A program made the translations under genes and the position numbers. Of a stretch of DNA of 14,305 nucleotides, positions 7,632-14,305 are shown in pieces (positions within the stretch are counted from its first letter, which is position 1; every line of letters begins with the position of its first letter). The notes under the pieces were generated by a model, which searched no databases, had not been told where the DNA came from, and worked only from the letters and a program-made list of their open reading frames with translations. Source of the stretch: Candidatus Gerdarchaeota archaeon (GTDB lineage: Archaea; Asgardarchaeota; Heimdallarchaeia; JABLTI01); contig JAEORJ010000148.1 of the NCBI GenBank assembly GCA_016840945.1, forward strand, positions 1-14,305. Reading direction: 5' to 3'.

Positions 7632-7737
7632 ATAATTTATTTTCATTAATTCTTTATTCTTAGAGTATATTAATGCATTATTTTGCTTTCTTTAAAAGAG
7701 TTCTTCTTATCAGGTTGTTTTTAGTTTTGAGAAGAAT

Positions 7738-8412
7738 TCATATCTGCAATTCAGTCAAGTCTTTGATTATGAAATCTGGGTTTATCGCTTCAAAGTGTTC
7801 TTCGATATACGAACCTGTTAACACTGCTATTGTTCCCATCCCCGCTCTTTTTCCTGCTTCTATATCATTTGGAGTGTCACCAACATAAAGGCATTCACTA
7901 GGTTTAAGCTGTAATTGTTTAGCTGCTTCTAACAAAATATCTGGTGCGGGTTTGTGGTTTGGGACATCATATCCTGAAACAATTACATCGAAAAAGGGCA
8001 TTAACCCAAAATGTTCCATTATTTCAATAACAAATCTCTTCTTCTTTGTTGAAGCAATACCAATTATATATCCTTGATCTTTAATTCCTTGTAAAACTTT
8101 TTCAGTAGAAGGAAAGACACTTGTTATATCCCTATGATTGGTAGCGTACTGTGCTCTTATTTCGGTTAAATATTGATTGATTTCATCTTCTGTTATTGTT
8201 GGAATGAGCATTGTAAATATTACCTCGAGTGGAGTGCCAAATAATTCAGCTATTCGAGTAGTTCCAAAATTATATCCTTTTGATGACAAAAAACCATTAA
8301 TTGTATTGACTATTCCTTCCTTGGAGTCAATTAGTGTACCATCTAAATCAAAAAGGAAAGCTTTCAATTCTGGATATTCCCTTTTTATATCCTCGAGTGT
8401 AATTTTAGTCAT
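7738..8412 (-). CDS. HAD-superfamily phosphatase (phosphoglycolate phosphatase-like, subfamily IA)
   Basis: A 224-residue cytoplasmic phosphohydrolase. All four HAD motifs are intact: nucleophile and acid in FDLDGTL (21-27), Ser/Thr of motif II in IASTKKK (119-125), the lysine of motif III in NHKPAPD (152-158), and the acidic motif IV GDTPND (178-183). The insert between motifs I and II (about 30-100) is helical, as in the C1 cap of Gph/PpaX/beta-phosphoglucomutase relatives. Motif II reads STKKK rather than the common TNK or SNK. The natural substrate is not predictable; phosphoglycolate, pyrophosphate or a sugar phosphate are all possible. GAGG lies about 7 nt before ATG 8412. The gene follows chrA by 87 bp on the same strand, with a possible promoter of its own in the gap. 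Confidence 0.88.
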   Translation of the reverse strand: MTKITLEDIKREYPELKAFLFDLDGTLIDSKEGIVNTINGFLSSKGYNFGTTRIAELFGTPLEVIFTMLIPTITEDEINQYLTEIRAQYATNHRDITSVFPSTEKVLQGIKDQGYIIGIASTKKKRFVIEIMEHFGLMPFFDVIVSGYDVPNHKPAPDILLEAAKQLQLKPSECLYVGDTPNDIEAGKRAGMGTIAVLTGSYIEEHFEAINPDFIIKDLTELQI

Positions 8413-8461
8413 AAATTAAACCTCAACAAATTCTAACAGATAAACATTAATGAATGCAATG

Positions 8462-8470
8462 TTATATTCA
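8462..8470 (-). promoter_or_regulatory. Possible TATA box for the HAD phosphatase gene
   Basis: The minus strand reads GAATATAAC about 50 nt before ATG 8412. The predicted start near 8440 leaves a leader of roughly 27 nt containing GAGG. The phosphatase may thus be transcribed separately from chrA. Confidence 0.25.
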
Positions 8471-8499
8471 AAATTTCTGTTATTATTATGAGTAGTTAA

Positions 8500-9774
8500 C
8501 TATAATACAAAATATTTCATGAGTCCCCCTATAATTGCCCCAGCTATTATTAAAATCGCTGAATTAATTTTCTTCCATTTTAATAGTATTGCAGCTGAGC
8601 AAAGCATTATCACTAGTGCAACAATGATGCTCCAATAATCTAAGGTATTTACAAACGTTTCTCCTAAATAAAGTGTAGTAACTAACATGATTGCTATAGA
8701 GCTGATATTTATAGCATCCAAAAAAGCTGATGTCCAAGTTGACTTTCGCAATCTAGAAATTATCGGGCTTACAAAGATGACCAAAAAAATTGATGGTATA
8801 TAGAAAACTAAGGTGGCTATAAAAGCTCCTAGATAACCATCAATTAAGAACCCAACTACAGTAACTGTTGATGTTAAAGGTCCTGGAGTGAATTGCCCAA
8901 TAGCTACTGCATCTAATAATTGATGTTCTGTTAACCAACCATATCTTAAAACCAATCCCTCTCTTAAATAAGCAATCAGCAAATATCCACTACCATATAA
9001 TATACTTCCAATTCCATAGAAAAAGAAGCTTAATTTGATTGTTTTTACATCAGGATAAAAATAGCTTATCAACCAAAGGGCTAAGGCCAATCCGCCCCAA
9101 ACTCCTACTACCACAATGGTGTTCAATATCAAATTTTTATTAGATGTTTTTTGATCGTCTATATAAAGTTTTAACGGAATTTTCTTCTCATGTGATATCT
9201 CTAATTCAACCTTATTAAGCTCTAATTCTTGTTCTTGATTTTCAGTTTCGTTCTGTTGTTCATAATCGATTTGATCTGTTTGATTTGCAATATTCTCGTT
9301 TACTTTTTTCTTAGCTAATAATTTTTCTCTAATTTGAAGAGTAATCATTCCAACAATACCCCCACTAAACAAGATCAAAATAGCATAATGATCGAAAAAG
9401 AAAACTAAGGGAATGATTACTAACCCTAATACTAATAATAACCAATTTTTAACAGCTGTTTTTCCTAATCGAATTATTGCTACAAAGATTACCGCTATTA
9501 TCACTGGTTTAATACCAAATAGAATAGGTTCAATTTCTGGGAGAGTATTTAATAGAACATAGATTACCGCTAGGGATAATGAAATAATTATAGCTGGTGT
9601 AATAAAGCATATCCCTGCAAGAAAAAGGCCTCTCCAACCTCGTACTATATATCCTATATGAAGAGCCATTTCTACAGCATTAGGGCCAGGGATTAAATTA
9701 GTCATGCCAACTAAATCTAAAAAATGATTTTTTGACACCCAATTCCTTTTTTGAACTACTTCTTCTTCCATCAT
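8500..9774 (-). CDS. chrA: ChrA-type chromate/anion transporter, long-chain two-domain form (true N-terminus lies upstream)
   Basis: Integral membrane transporter of the CHR family, which exports chromate in characterised bacteria; the substrate here is unproven. This 424-residue reading holds two homologous halves. The first has MEEEVVQKRNWVSKNHFLDL and NLIPGPNAVEMALHIGY near residues 2-43. The second has YGSGYLLIAYLREGLV and the signature GQFTPGPLTSTVTVVG. A charged, probably cytoplasmic linker rich in Gln/Glu (roughly 150-215) joins them. ATG 9774 is only the first in-frame ATG. The conserved ChrA start, including AFGGP, is encoded in the same frame upstream (to about 9888) without an ATG, GTG or TTG. 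The real product is probably about 40 residues longer. It is first in a minus-strand group with the HAD phosphatase. Confidence 0.85.
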   Translation of the reverse strand: MMEEEVVQKRNWVSKNHFLDLVGMTNLIPGPNAVEMALHIGYIVRGWRGLFLAGICFITPAIIISLSLAVIYVLLNTLPEIEPILFGIKPVIIAVIFVAIIRLGKTAVKNWLLLVLGLVIIPLVFFFDHYAILILFSGGIVGMITLQIREKLLAKKKVNENIANQTDQIDYEQQNETENQEQELELNKVELEISHEKKIPLKLYIDDQKTSNKNLILNTIVVVGVWGGLALALWLISYFYPDVKTIKLSFFFYGIGSILYGSGYLLIAYLREGLVLRYGWLTEHQLLDAVAIGQFTPGPLTSTVTVVGFLIDGYLGAFIATLVFYIPSIFLVIFVSPIISRLRKSTWTSAFLDAINISSIAIMLVTTLYLGETFVNTLDYWSIIVALVIMLCSAAILLKWKKINSAILIIAGAIIGGLMKYFVL

Positions 9775-9899
9775 TGAGATGCTTGTTGCTGGACCGCCAA
9801 AAGCAGTTACTCCAATTTTAAAGAATATCCAACATATGCTTCGTAAAGATACTTTAGAGGATTCAAGATTGTCTGTAGTTGTCGTTTTTTATACACCAT
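9775..9899 (-). other. chrA: Displaced N-terminal coding segment of chrA with an A6 frame break
   Basis: Read in the frame of the main gene, 9888-9775 gives SLRSICWIFFKIGVTAFGGP followed by ATSIS, the expected ChrA N-terminus with its GGP motif. The frame is closed upstream by TAA (9891-9889) and contains no usual start. ATG 9899 and GTG 9896 lie in another frame just before a run of six A's (9890-9885). Adding one A, or a one-base backward slip there, would give MVYKKTTTDNLESSKVSLRS joined to the transporter. A single-base sequence error, ribosomal or transcriptional slippage on the A run, an unusual start such as ACG at 9885 (8 nt after GGTG), or genuine mutation are all possible. Confidence 0.7.
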
Positions 9900-9917
9900 G
9901 TGCTTGAATATCACGAA

Positions 9918-9937
9918 CACAATTAAGGCAAATTGTG
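9918..9937. repeat. 7-bp inverted repeat in the chrA leader
   Basis: CACAATT and AATTGTG flank AAGGCA. The element sits between the chrA TATA-like box and ATG 9899, at the predicted transcript start. This is where a repressor site or a leader hairpin would act. Confidence 0.35.
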
Positions 9938-9943
9938 CACTAA

Positions 9944-9953
9944 CTAAATATAA
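9944..9953 (-). promoter_or_regulatory. Putative TATA box for chrA
   Basis: The minus strand reads TTATATTTAG about 45-54 nt before ATG 9899. The implied transcript starts near 9922, well upstream of the displaced N-terminal segment, and supports translation beginning upstream of 9774. Confidence 0.4.
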
Positions 9954-9993
9954 TTCATATTAAATAAAATTAATTGAAAAACAATTTTTTAAG

Positions 9994-10016
9994 TTTATTA
10001 ATTTAAAATTAATAAA
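9994..10016. repeat. Perfect 11-bp inverted repeat in the divergent promoter region
   Basis: TTTATTAATTT and AAATTAATAAA flank a single A, making a 23-bp near-palindrome of only A and T. It lies between the two divergent promoters, about 17 bp upstream of the plus-strand TATA-like element. It could bind a dimeric regulator or serve as an AT-rich promoter element. Confidence 0.45.
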
Positions 10017-10032
10017 GGCTGTTTTTATTGAT

Positions 10033-10043
10033 AAACTTTAAAA
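10033..10043 (+). promoter_or_regulatory. Putative BRE/TATA element for the two-helix membrane protein gene
   Basis: AAACTTTAAAA closely resembles AAACCTTTAAA before the flavin reductase gene. The predicted transcript start near 10064 lies beyond ATG 10054 and favours ATG 10093 as the start. Confidence 0.35.
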
Positions 10044-10092
10044 TACCGCTTTTATGAATGTCAGTAACGATAATTTAATGCTGGTAATACTT

Positions 10093-10686
10093 ATGAGTGA
10101 TAAACCTTCCAAAATAGACAAGCTATTGCCACCTGGTGCTTACTTTAAGAAAAGGTGGTTTCAATATCTTCGAACTTTAATACTAATTATTACTGGATTT
10201 CTCTTAGCAGTGTTATCAATAACTGCAGGTGGACTCTTAGTTATAGTTGACCTTACTACAGGATTAATTTTGTTTGCTGTTGCAGCTATTATTTTAGCAG
10301 TGTCTATTTGGTACTCAATACTCTTCGCTAAAGTTTGGAAAGCTTTTCAAGAAGTAAAAGCTCTCTATAATCACAAACAAGTTGCTGATTTGATACAAAT
10401 AATTGATTGGGCAAACATTGAGAAAATATACGATATTGCTCGAACAATGTTGAGTTTGTATGCCTTGGTAGATTTAGGCGCACCTGAATTGGTACCAATA
10501 CTAGCTGAATTATATTATCAGGAATCAGAATCCCCTGAACGGCAACAAGCATATATAGAACCATTAGAAGTGCTTGCTAGAAAATTAAATTATATCTCAC
10601 ATAAAGAATTACTTGCAGACCCAAAATACCAGTTTGATGAGGAACTTGATGAATCAACTACTAAAGAGGAAGAAAAAGACCAATAA
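10093..10686 (+). CDS. Two-helix membrane protein with a helical cytoplasmic domain, function unknown
   Basis: I do not recognise this 197-residue protein. A short polar N-terminus (MSDKPSKIDKLLPPGAYFKK) precedes two membrane helices at about 27-52 and 55-80. The rest, about 85-180, is probably helical and cytoplasmic. The stretch YALVDLGAPELVPILAELYY resembles a HEAT-like helix pair. The tail is highly acidic (DEELDESTTKEEEKDQ). ATG 10093 has GGTAAT just upstream and suits the TATA-like element at 10033. An in-frame ATG at 10054 would add 13 residues but precedes the predicted transcript start. The gene diverges from chrA and is followed after 85 bp by the flavin reductase gene, which has its own promoter-like motif. 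A scaffold or regulatory role at the membrane is possible but unproven. Confidence 0.7.
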   Translation: MSDKPSKIDKLLPPGAYFKKRWFQYLRTLILIITGFLLAVLSITAGGLLVIVDLTTGLILFAVAAIILAVSIWYSILFAKVWKAFQEVKALYNHKQVADLIQIIDWANIEKIYDIARTMLSLYALVDLGAPELVPILAELYYQESESPERQQAYIEPLEVLARKLNYISHKELLADPKYQFDEELDESTTKEEEKDQ

Positions 10687-10727
10687 GATATTAGCTAAAA
10701 GATAATTTTAATAATAACTAACTCAGT

Positions 10728-10738
10728 AAACCTTTAAA
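10728..10738 (+). promoter_or_regulatory. Putative BRE/TATA element for the flavin reductase gene
   Basis: AAACCTTTAAA ends 33 nt before ATG 10772, giving a transcript start near 10760 and a leader of about 12 nt. Confidence 0.4.
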
Positions 10739-10771
10739 CAATAAAGACTTTACAAGCAGGTAGCGTTCATT

Positions 10772-11323
10772 ATGTCTGAAGATAAATTTTACAGTAGCAT
10801 GCGTTTGATTAGCTATGGATTATTTGTTCTTTGTTCTAAAAAAGGCAATAAATATAATGGACTCATAGTCAATACTGTTTTCCAAATAACCTCTAAACCA
10901 CAAATGGTCGCAGTGAGTATTAGTAAAGATAATTTCACCCACGATTATATTATGGATAGTAAAGTCTTTTCCGCATCAGTTCTTTCCATTGATGCCCCAA
11001 TGAAATTTATCGGTCGGTTTGGTTTTTATTCAGGGAAAGATTATGATAAATTTAAAGATCCACTTAATTATGAAATCTTTATTACTGGTGTCCCCATAAT
11101 AAAAGACTATTCGCTTGGTTATATCGAAGCAGTGGTCAAAAATTATGTTGATTGTGGAACCCATACTCTCTTTATCGCTAAAGTGGTTGGTGGTGAGATA
11201 TTCAAAGATGGGGAACCAATGACCTACGCGTATTATCATACACATTTGAAAGGAAAGGCACCAAAAAATGCTCCAACATATTTTTCACCAGATATACTTG
11301 ATAATAAGAACGAAAAACCTTGA
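10772..11323 (+). CDS. Flavin reductase-like FMN-binding protein (flavoredoxin family)
   Basis: A 183-residue cytoplasmic protein of the FMN-binding split-barrel family (DIM6/NTAB, COG1853). Such proteins bind FMN and pass electrons between NAD(P)H or ferredoxin/rubredoxin partners and acceptors. Signs include an N-terminal strand pair (ISYGLFVLCSKKGNKYNGL) leading to NTVFQITSKPQMVAVSISKD at 34-53, where the flavin phosphate loop lies. FSASVLSIDAP follows at 66-76. The C-terminal motif YYHTHLKGKAPKNAPTYF at 154-171 is typical of flavoredoxin and the FMN half of high-molecular-weight rubredoxin. Length is normal for the stand-alone domain and no rubredoxin domain is attached. No electron-transfer partner is adjacent, so the acceptor is unknown. 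The start has only a weak AGGTAG ribosome site. Confidence 0.88.
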   Translation: MSEDKFYSSMRLISYGLFVLCSKKGNKYNGLIVNTVFQITSKPQMVAVSISKDNFTHDYIMDSKVFSASVLSIDAPMKFIGRFGFYSGKDYDKFKDPLNYEIFITGVPIIKDYSLGYIEAVVKNYVDCGTHTLFIAKVVGGEIFKDGEPMTYAYYHTHLKGKAPKNAPTYFSPDILDNKNEKP

Positions 11324-11359
11324 GAAAAGAAAGATTTAGTGGACAATTCAAACTTAATT

Positions 11360-11377
11360 GCAATAATTTTTTATTGC
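11360..11377. repeat. 7-bp hairpin between the flavin reductase and the second LVIVD gene
   Basis: GCAATAA and TTATTGC flank TTTT. It lies 36 nt after the flavin reductase stop and about 50 nt before the next ATG. It may end the upstream transcript (TTTTTAATT follows 11 nt later) or be a regulator site for the downstream gene. Confidence 0.35.
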
Positions 11378-11425
11378 TACTTAGACATTTTTAATTATCT
11401 TAATTAGATTATTGAGGATGAAAAT

Positions 11426-13945
11426 ATGGTTTCTAGAATTAATCGTATTCTAATGACATTTTTTGTTGTAGCAATACTTCCATTAACAAGCGGATTTTAC
11501 CTCACAATAGTTGGTATGCAACCGATTGATCTTGGAAATAATCCTATAACAAATTATAATGTCAACTTCTTTGAAGATTTTATTAACACCAATTATCAAG
11601 ATCCCATCTCATCAGTTTGGGGTTGGGGCACAGGAGCAATAACTGATGATCGTAATTTCTCAATCTATCATCAGAGTTTCGTTGCTACTACCTTCGAGGT
11701 ACGGGATATTGATGTGCAAGGGCGAAAAGTTTATGCTGCACAATACAGTCCAACTTCTGCAGCAAGTAGCGTTGGAATCTTTAGTATAGCAAATCCAAAC
11801 AATATCTTTGTAATGAGTACTCGAAGCTCATTCCCACAAACTCAATGTTTAGCTGTTGAGGGGAACACTATTTATGCTGGAATTGGTGGTTCAACTTACA
11901 ACCAAACAAATTCCTATAATGCAACGAATCCATATAATTTATATGGTGCGGGGAATTATTTGGACAATGAATTGGTAGATGGACTTGTAACTGATATTTC
12001 CATACAAGGAGTTTATATTTATTTTACAGTCTATAATTCAGCTGCAGCACATTCCTTACAAATGGTTTATGCTGAAAATCCCGATGCGTTATCTCTTATG
12101 ATTAATACCTGGACTAATTCAAAAGCTTTAGGACTTGATGTCTCTGGTAGTACAGTCTATATAGCTGCTAGTACAAATGGATTCTTTACCCTCGATGTTG
12201 GTGCTGTTAAAACTAATTACGTACAATTAGATTATATCGACACTCCAGGAAATGCTACAGATGTAGTTGTTGATGGTGGATTAGCTTATTTAGCTGATGG
12301 AGAAGCTGGTGTCCATATTATTGATGTTCATAATCCTAATGACATTCAAATAATTGGAACCTATGATACCGAAGGTTATGCTAGAAAAGTAGCCCTACAA
12401 GGAAAAACACTGTATGTGGCTGATGGCCCTCTTGGGGTGACAATTTTGGATGTGGCTAATCCAGAGAATCCATGCTTATTAACACGCTTAGACATAGGAG
12501 AAATAGTTTTGGATGTTGACCTTTATGGCAATACTCTTGTTGTTGCTACAAACCTTGGCATTCATACCTACGAAGTAGGTTCTGATACTGGAGGAATAAC
12601 TAATTTCGCTACTTCAGCATTTCCAAATCCATTCAAGGAGTATGAAGCTTGGGATGTAAGAGTAAGAGGAGATGTTGCTTACGTAGCAGCTGGCCCAGAT
12701 GGCTTTTACACTTTGGATGTCAGAAATCCTATGGAACCAATATTACTTGACCAGATTAATACTACAACTCCTACAGGGATTTATCGTAAATTAGACATCC
12801 GAGGTAACTATGCATACTTAATCGATGAAAATGGAATAACAGTATATGATATTTCTGATCCCACAAACATATTTGAAGCGCATTATCTAGGTAGTAATCA
12901 ACTCACAGATGTTTTTATTCATGGAGATATACTATATGGTGGTTGGGGTGGAGGAAGTTTCTTCAATATTGATATTTCCAATCCTGAAACTTTCTCATGG
13001 TCAGATGCGTATGTTGAAGTGTTCATTGGAAGTAATATTACCTCTATTTGGGTAGAAGGTTACCAGATTTACTCTATCGATTATATTGGCGGTGATGGTG
13101 ATGGATTATTTATTCATGATCTACTTGATTTATACAATCCGCAATTAACCGCTGTTAAGTATCGTTATGGTTGTTATCAATGGGATGTAAAAGCTGATGG
13201 TGATTTTGTTTATATCGCAGCAGGTAATTGGTTATCAACCTACAATGTCACTAATCCCTATGATCCGGTGTTTATCAACGACGTTGATCTTCCAGGTTAT
13301 ATTAATCTAAATGCTAATGGCGTCTGGAATTTCGGTCCTTATCTTATTGGGGTAGGTGATCAAGGAGCTTTCTTAATTAATTCATTAAATTTTGCTGCTT
13401 ATAGTGGCTCTTGCTATCCTGATGCTTTTGGTGGCTTACAAGTAACAACCCATGGAGACTACACGTACGTTGCCAATAAAACTTCATTAATCATCCTGCG
13501 CCATTATGAAAGTCCAGCTGATACCTACATAGACGGCACATTTTTAGCACAATCTCTTGAAATCGATGCTGTAGAAAAAGGCGAACGAATTGATAATGCT
13601 ACACTTATACCCAACATGTTTATCCCATTTGATACTGAAGTCGAGTTCTTCATGAGTGCTGATGGAGGGACAAATTGGGAAGCAGTTACTCCAGGAGTAA
13701 AACACACATTTGCCAATCCAGGAATTGACCTTCGCTGGAAAGCTGAGCTTTCTGGAAAAACCTATAGCAGTGTCCATATTTATTCGGTAAACGTATTCTA
13801 TGCTGTTAATGAGAATCCTGGCCTAGCTATTAATCCATTAGTGATTGGTCTTATTGCTGGTGGAGCTGGCGCATTAATATTGATCATTGTCATCATAGTG
13901 GCCCTTGTTTCTCGCAGTAAAAAGAACAAAATTCCAACCAGATAA
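11426..13945 (+). CDS. LVIVD-repeat beta-propeller surface protein with beta-sandwich-like region and C-terminal anchor
   Basis: An 839-residue predicted extracellular protein. The N-terminus (RILMTFFVVAILPLTSGFYL) is a signal peptide. I count 14 LVIVD-type repeats from about residue 90 to 710. The clearest are GGLAYLADGEAGVHIIDVHN, GKTLYVADGPLGVTILDVAN and GDVAYVAAGPDGFYTLDVRN. Fourteen blades fit two seven-bladed propellers. The region about 715-795 contains SADGGTNWEAVTPGVKHTF and GIDLRWKAELSG, a pattern seen in beta-sandwich modules of secreted proteins. A helix at about 805-829 (LVIGLIAGGAGALILIIVII) and the tail SRSKKNKIPTR anchor it in the membrane. GAGG lies 8 nt before ATG 11426. Its repeats relate it to the protein at 5044-7233, but the stalk differs: no calcium repeats here. 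Role probably surface adhesion or scaffold; ligand unknown. Confidence 0.82.
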   Translation: MVSRINRILMTFFVVAILPLTSGFYLTIVGMQPIDLGNNPITNYNVNFFEDFINTNYQDPISSVWGWGTGAITDDRNFSIYHQSFVATTFEVRDIDVQGRKVYAAQYSPTSAASSVGIFSIANPNNIFVMSTRSSFPQTQCLAVEGNTIYAGIGGSTYNQTNSYNATNPYNLYGAGNYLDNELVDGLVTDISIQGVYIYFTVYNSAAAHSLQMVYAENPDALSLMINTWTNSKALGLDVSGSTVYIAASTNGFFTLDVGAVKTNYVQLDYIDTPGNATDVVVDGGLAYLADGEAGVHIIDVHNPNDIQIIGTYDTEGYARKVALQGKTLYVADGPLGVTILDVANPENPCLLTRLDIGEIVLDVDLYGNTLVVATNLGIHTYEVGSDTGGITNFATSAFPNPFKEYEAWDVRVRGDVAYVAAGPDGFYTLDVRNPMEPILLDQINTTTPTGIYRKLDIRGNYAYLIDENGITVYDISDPTNIFEAHYLGSNQLTDVFIHGDILYGGWGGGSFFNIDISNPETFSWSDAYVEVFIGSNITSIWVEGYQIYSIDYIGGDGDGLFIHDLLDLYNPQLTAVKYRYGCYQWDVKADGDFVYIAAGNWLSTYNVTNPYDPVFINDVDLPGYINLNANGVWNFGPYLIGVGDQGAFLINSLNFAAYSGSCYPDAFGGLQVTTHGDYTYVANKTSLIILRHYESPADTYIDGTFLAQSLEIDAVEKGERIDNATLIPNMFIPFDTEVEFFMSADGGTNWEAVTPGVKHTFANPGIDLRWKAELSGKTYSSVHIYSVNVFYAVNENPGLAINPLVIGLIAGGAGALILIIVIIVALVSRSKKNKIPTR

Positions 13946-13954
13946 AAAAATTAC

Positions 13955-13987
13955 AAGACGCTTTTAGCGTCTTTTCTTTCTCTTTTT
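13955..13987. terminator. Two-way terminator hairpin between converging genes
   Basis: AAGACGC (13955-13961) and GCGTCTT (13967-13973) form a perfect 7-bp stem with loop TTTTA. The plus strand continues into TTCTTTCTCTTTTTT. The minus strand continues into GTAATTTTTTT. The hairpin starts 9 nt after the LVIVD gene stop and 28 nt from the stop of the minus-strand gene. Confidence 0.7.
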
Positions 13988-14000
13988 TAAAATCAATCTA

Positions 14001-14305
14001 TTAAGCTATTCTCATAGAGAATTCTATTTCTTGATAGTATGGAGTAGCATCAATCACACTTTGAATGATCTTTAACTTCTTTTGTAATTCAGGAGTCATT
14101 TTCTCAAAAGGAACTGGTTTTTTATTGTTCAACCATTCTACTTTTCGTCTATAGGCAGTATCATTAAAAATCTTCATTTCATCATAATATGCTGGTCCAG
14201 CTACTTTCCCAATATAAAATCCTGTATCTGTTGCTACAATAACATAATTCCCAGTTTTCATTTCCTTAATAAACCGCCAAAGGTCACCAGCTACTTGTCC
14301 AGCTC
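14001..14305 (-). CDS. C-terminal part of a protein with an Mrr-associated modification-reader-like domain, 5' end off window
   Basis: The reading frame is open from the right edge (first full codon at 14303) to the stop at 14001, giving about 100 residues. It includes codons before ATG 14261, which is therefore internal. The motif AGDLWRFIKEMKTGNYVIVA, then YIGKVAGPAYYD, YRRKVEWLN and LQKKLKIIQSVIDAT, resembles the domain in predicted Mrr-like restriction endonucleases (COG4127-like). It is thought to fold like PUA/EVE base-reading modules. Here it is followed by only a short tail (TPYYQEIEFSMRIA), so any nuclease domain must lie on the N-terminal side, outside the window. A stand-alone DNA-modification reader or a defence component is possible. 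Family assignment is from memory of the motif pattern and is tentative. Confidence 0.55.
   Translation of the reverse strand, partial: AGQVAGDLWRFIKEMKTGNYVIVATDTGFYIGKVAGPAYYDEMKIFNDTAYRRKVEWLNNKKPVPFEKMTPELQKKLKIIQSVIDATPYYQEIEFSMRIA

Noticed and set aside
7671..7680. Palindrome TAATGCATTA
   Set aside because: Ten-base palindromes are common in AT-rich DNA, and its position suggests no clear role beyond lying near a TATA-like stretch.
7738..7778. Long-loop pairing TTCTTCT/AGAAGAA just after the HAD gene as a terminator
   Set aside because: Seven AT-rich pairs around a loop of more than 20 bases, without a T-run on the coding strand side, are too weak.
7673..7888. Plus-strand reading frame near the HAD gene end
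   Set aside because: Mostly antisense to the HAD gene, whose four catalytic motifs fix the coding strand.
13525..13777. Minus-strand reading frames in the second LVIVD gene
   Set aside because: Antisense to the beta-sandwich-like region; no independent signals.

Overview
The window looks like AT-rich archaeal DNA, most likely from an uncultured Asgard-type archaeon (inference). TATA boxes of archaeal type sit about 25 nt before the inferred transcription starts. Ribosome sites are GGAG, GAGG or GGTG, and TTG is used as a start. Four large secreted proteins occur; the three that are complete end in a membrane helix plus a basic tail rather than a bacterial lipobox. I see no rRNA, tRNA, CRISPR array, insertion sequence or stretch over 300 bases without a gene.

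Layout. Positions 1-3311 (minus strand) hold two tandem paralogous peptide/oligosaccharide-type ABC substrate-binding proteins; the downstream copy runs off the left edge. In both, the part of the fold that is normally C-terminal comes first, so they appear circularly permuted. No permease or ATPase gene is in view. At 3484-4920 (plus) is a solitary gamma-class N6-adenine DNA methyltransferase with a TTG start. At 5044-7233 (plus) is a surface protein with 14 LVIVD-type beta-propeller repeats, calcium-binding type-3 repeats and a C-terminal anchor.

A minus-strand group at 7277-9899 follows in transcription order: a long-chain ChrA chromate-type transporter, a HAD phosphatase and a small acidic-tailed protein of unknown function. 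The conserved N-terminus of ChrA lies upstream of the first in-frame ATG. An ATG that could start it is in another frame, separated by an A6 run. The divergent region before chrA (about 9900-10092) is rich in inverted repeats and promoter motifs. Plus-strand genes then encode a two-helix membrane protein, a flavoredoxin-like flavin reductase and a second 14-repeat LVIVD surface protein (11426-13945) with a beta-sandwich-like region and a C-terminal helix. The right edge holds the C-terminal part of a minus-strand protein resembling the modification-reader domain of Mrr-like restriction enzymes.

Both convergent junctions carry compact perfect hairpins that look like two-way terminators. Four large genes make cell-surface or extracellular proteins (nutrient capture and propeller scaffolds), so this reads as a surface/transport neighbourhood. 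The methyltransferase and Mrr-like fragment hint at modification or defence functions, but no complete restriction system is visible.
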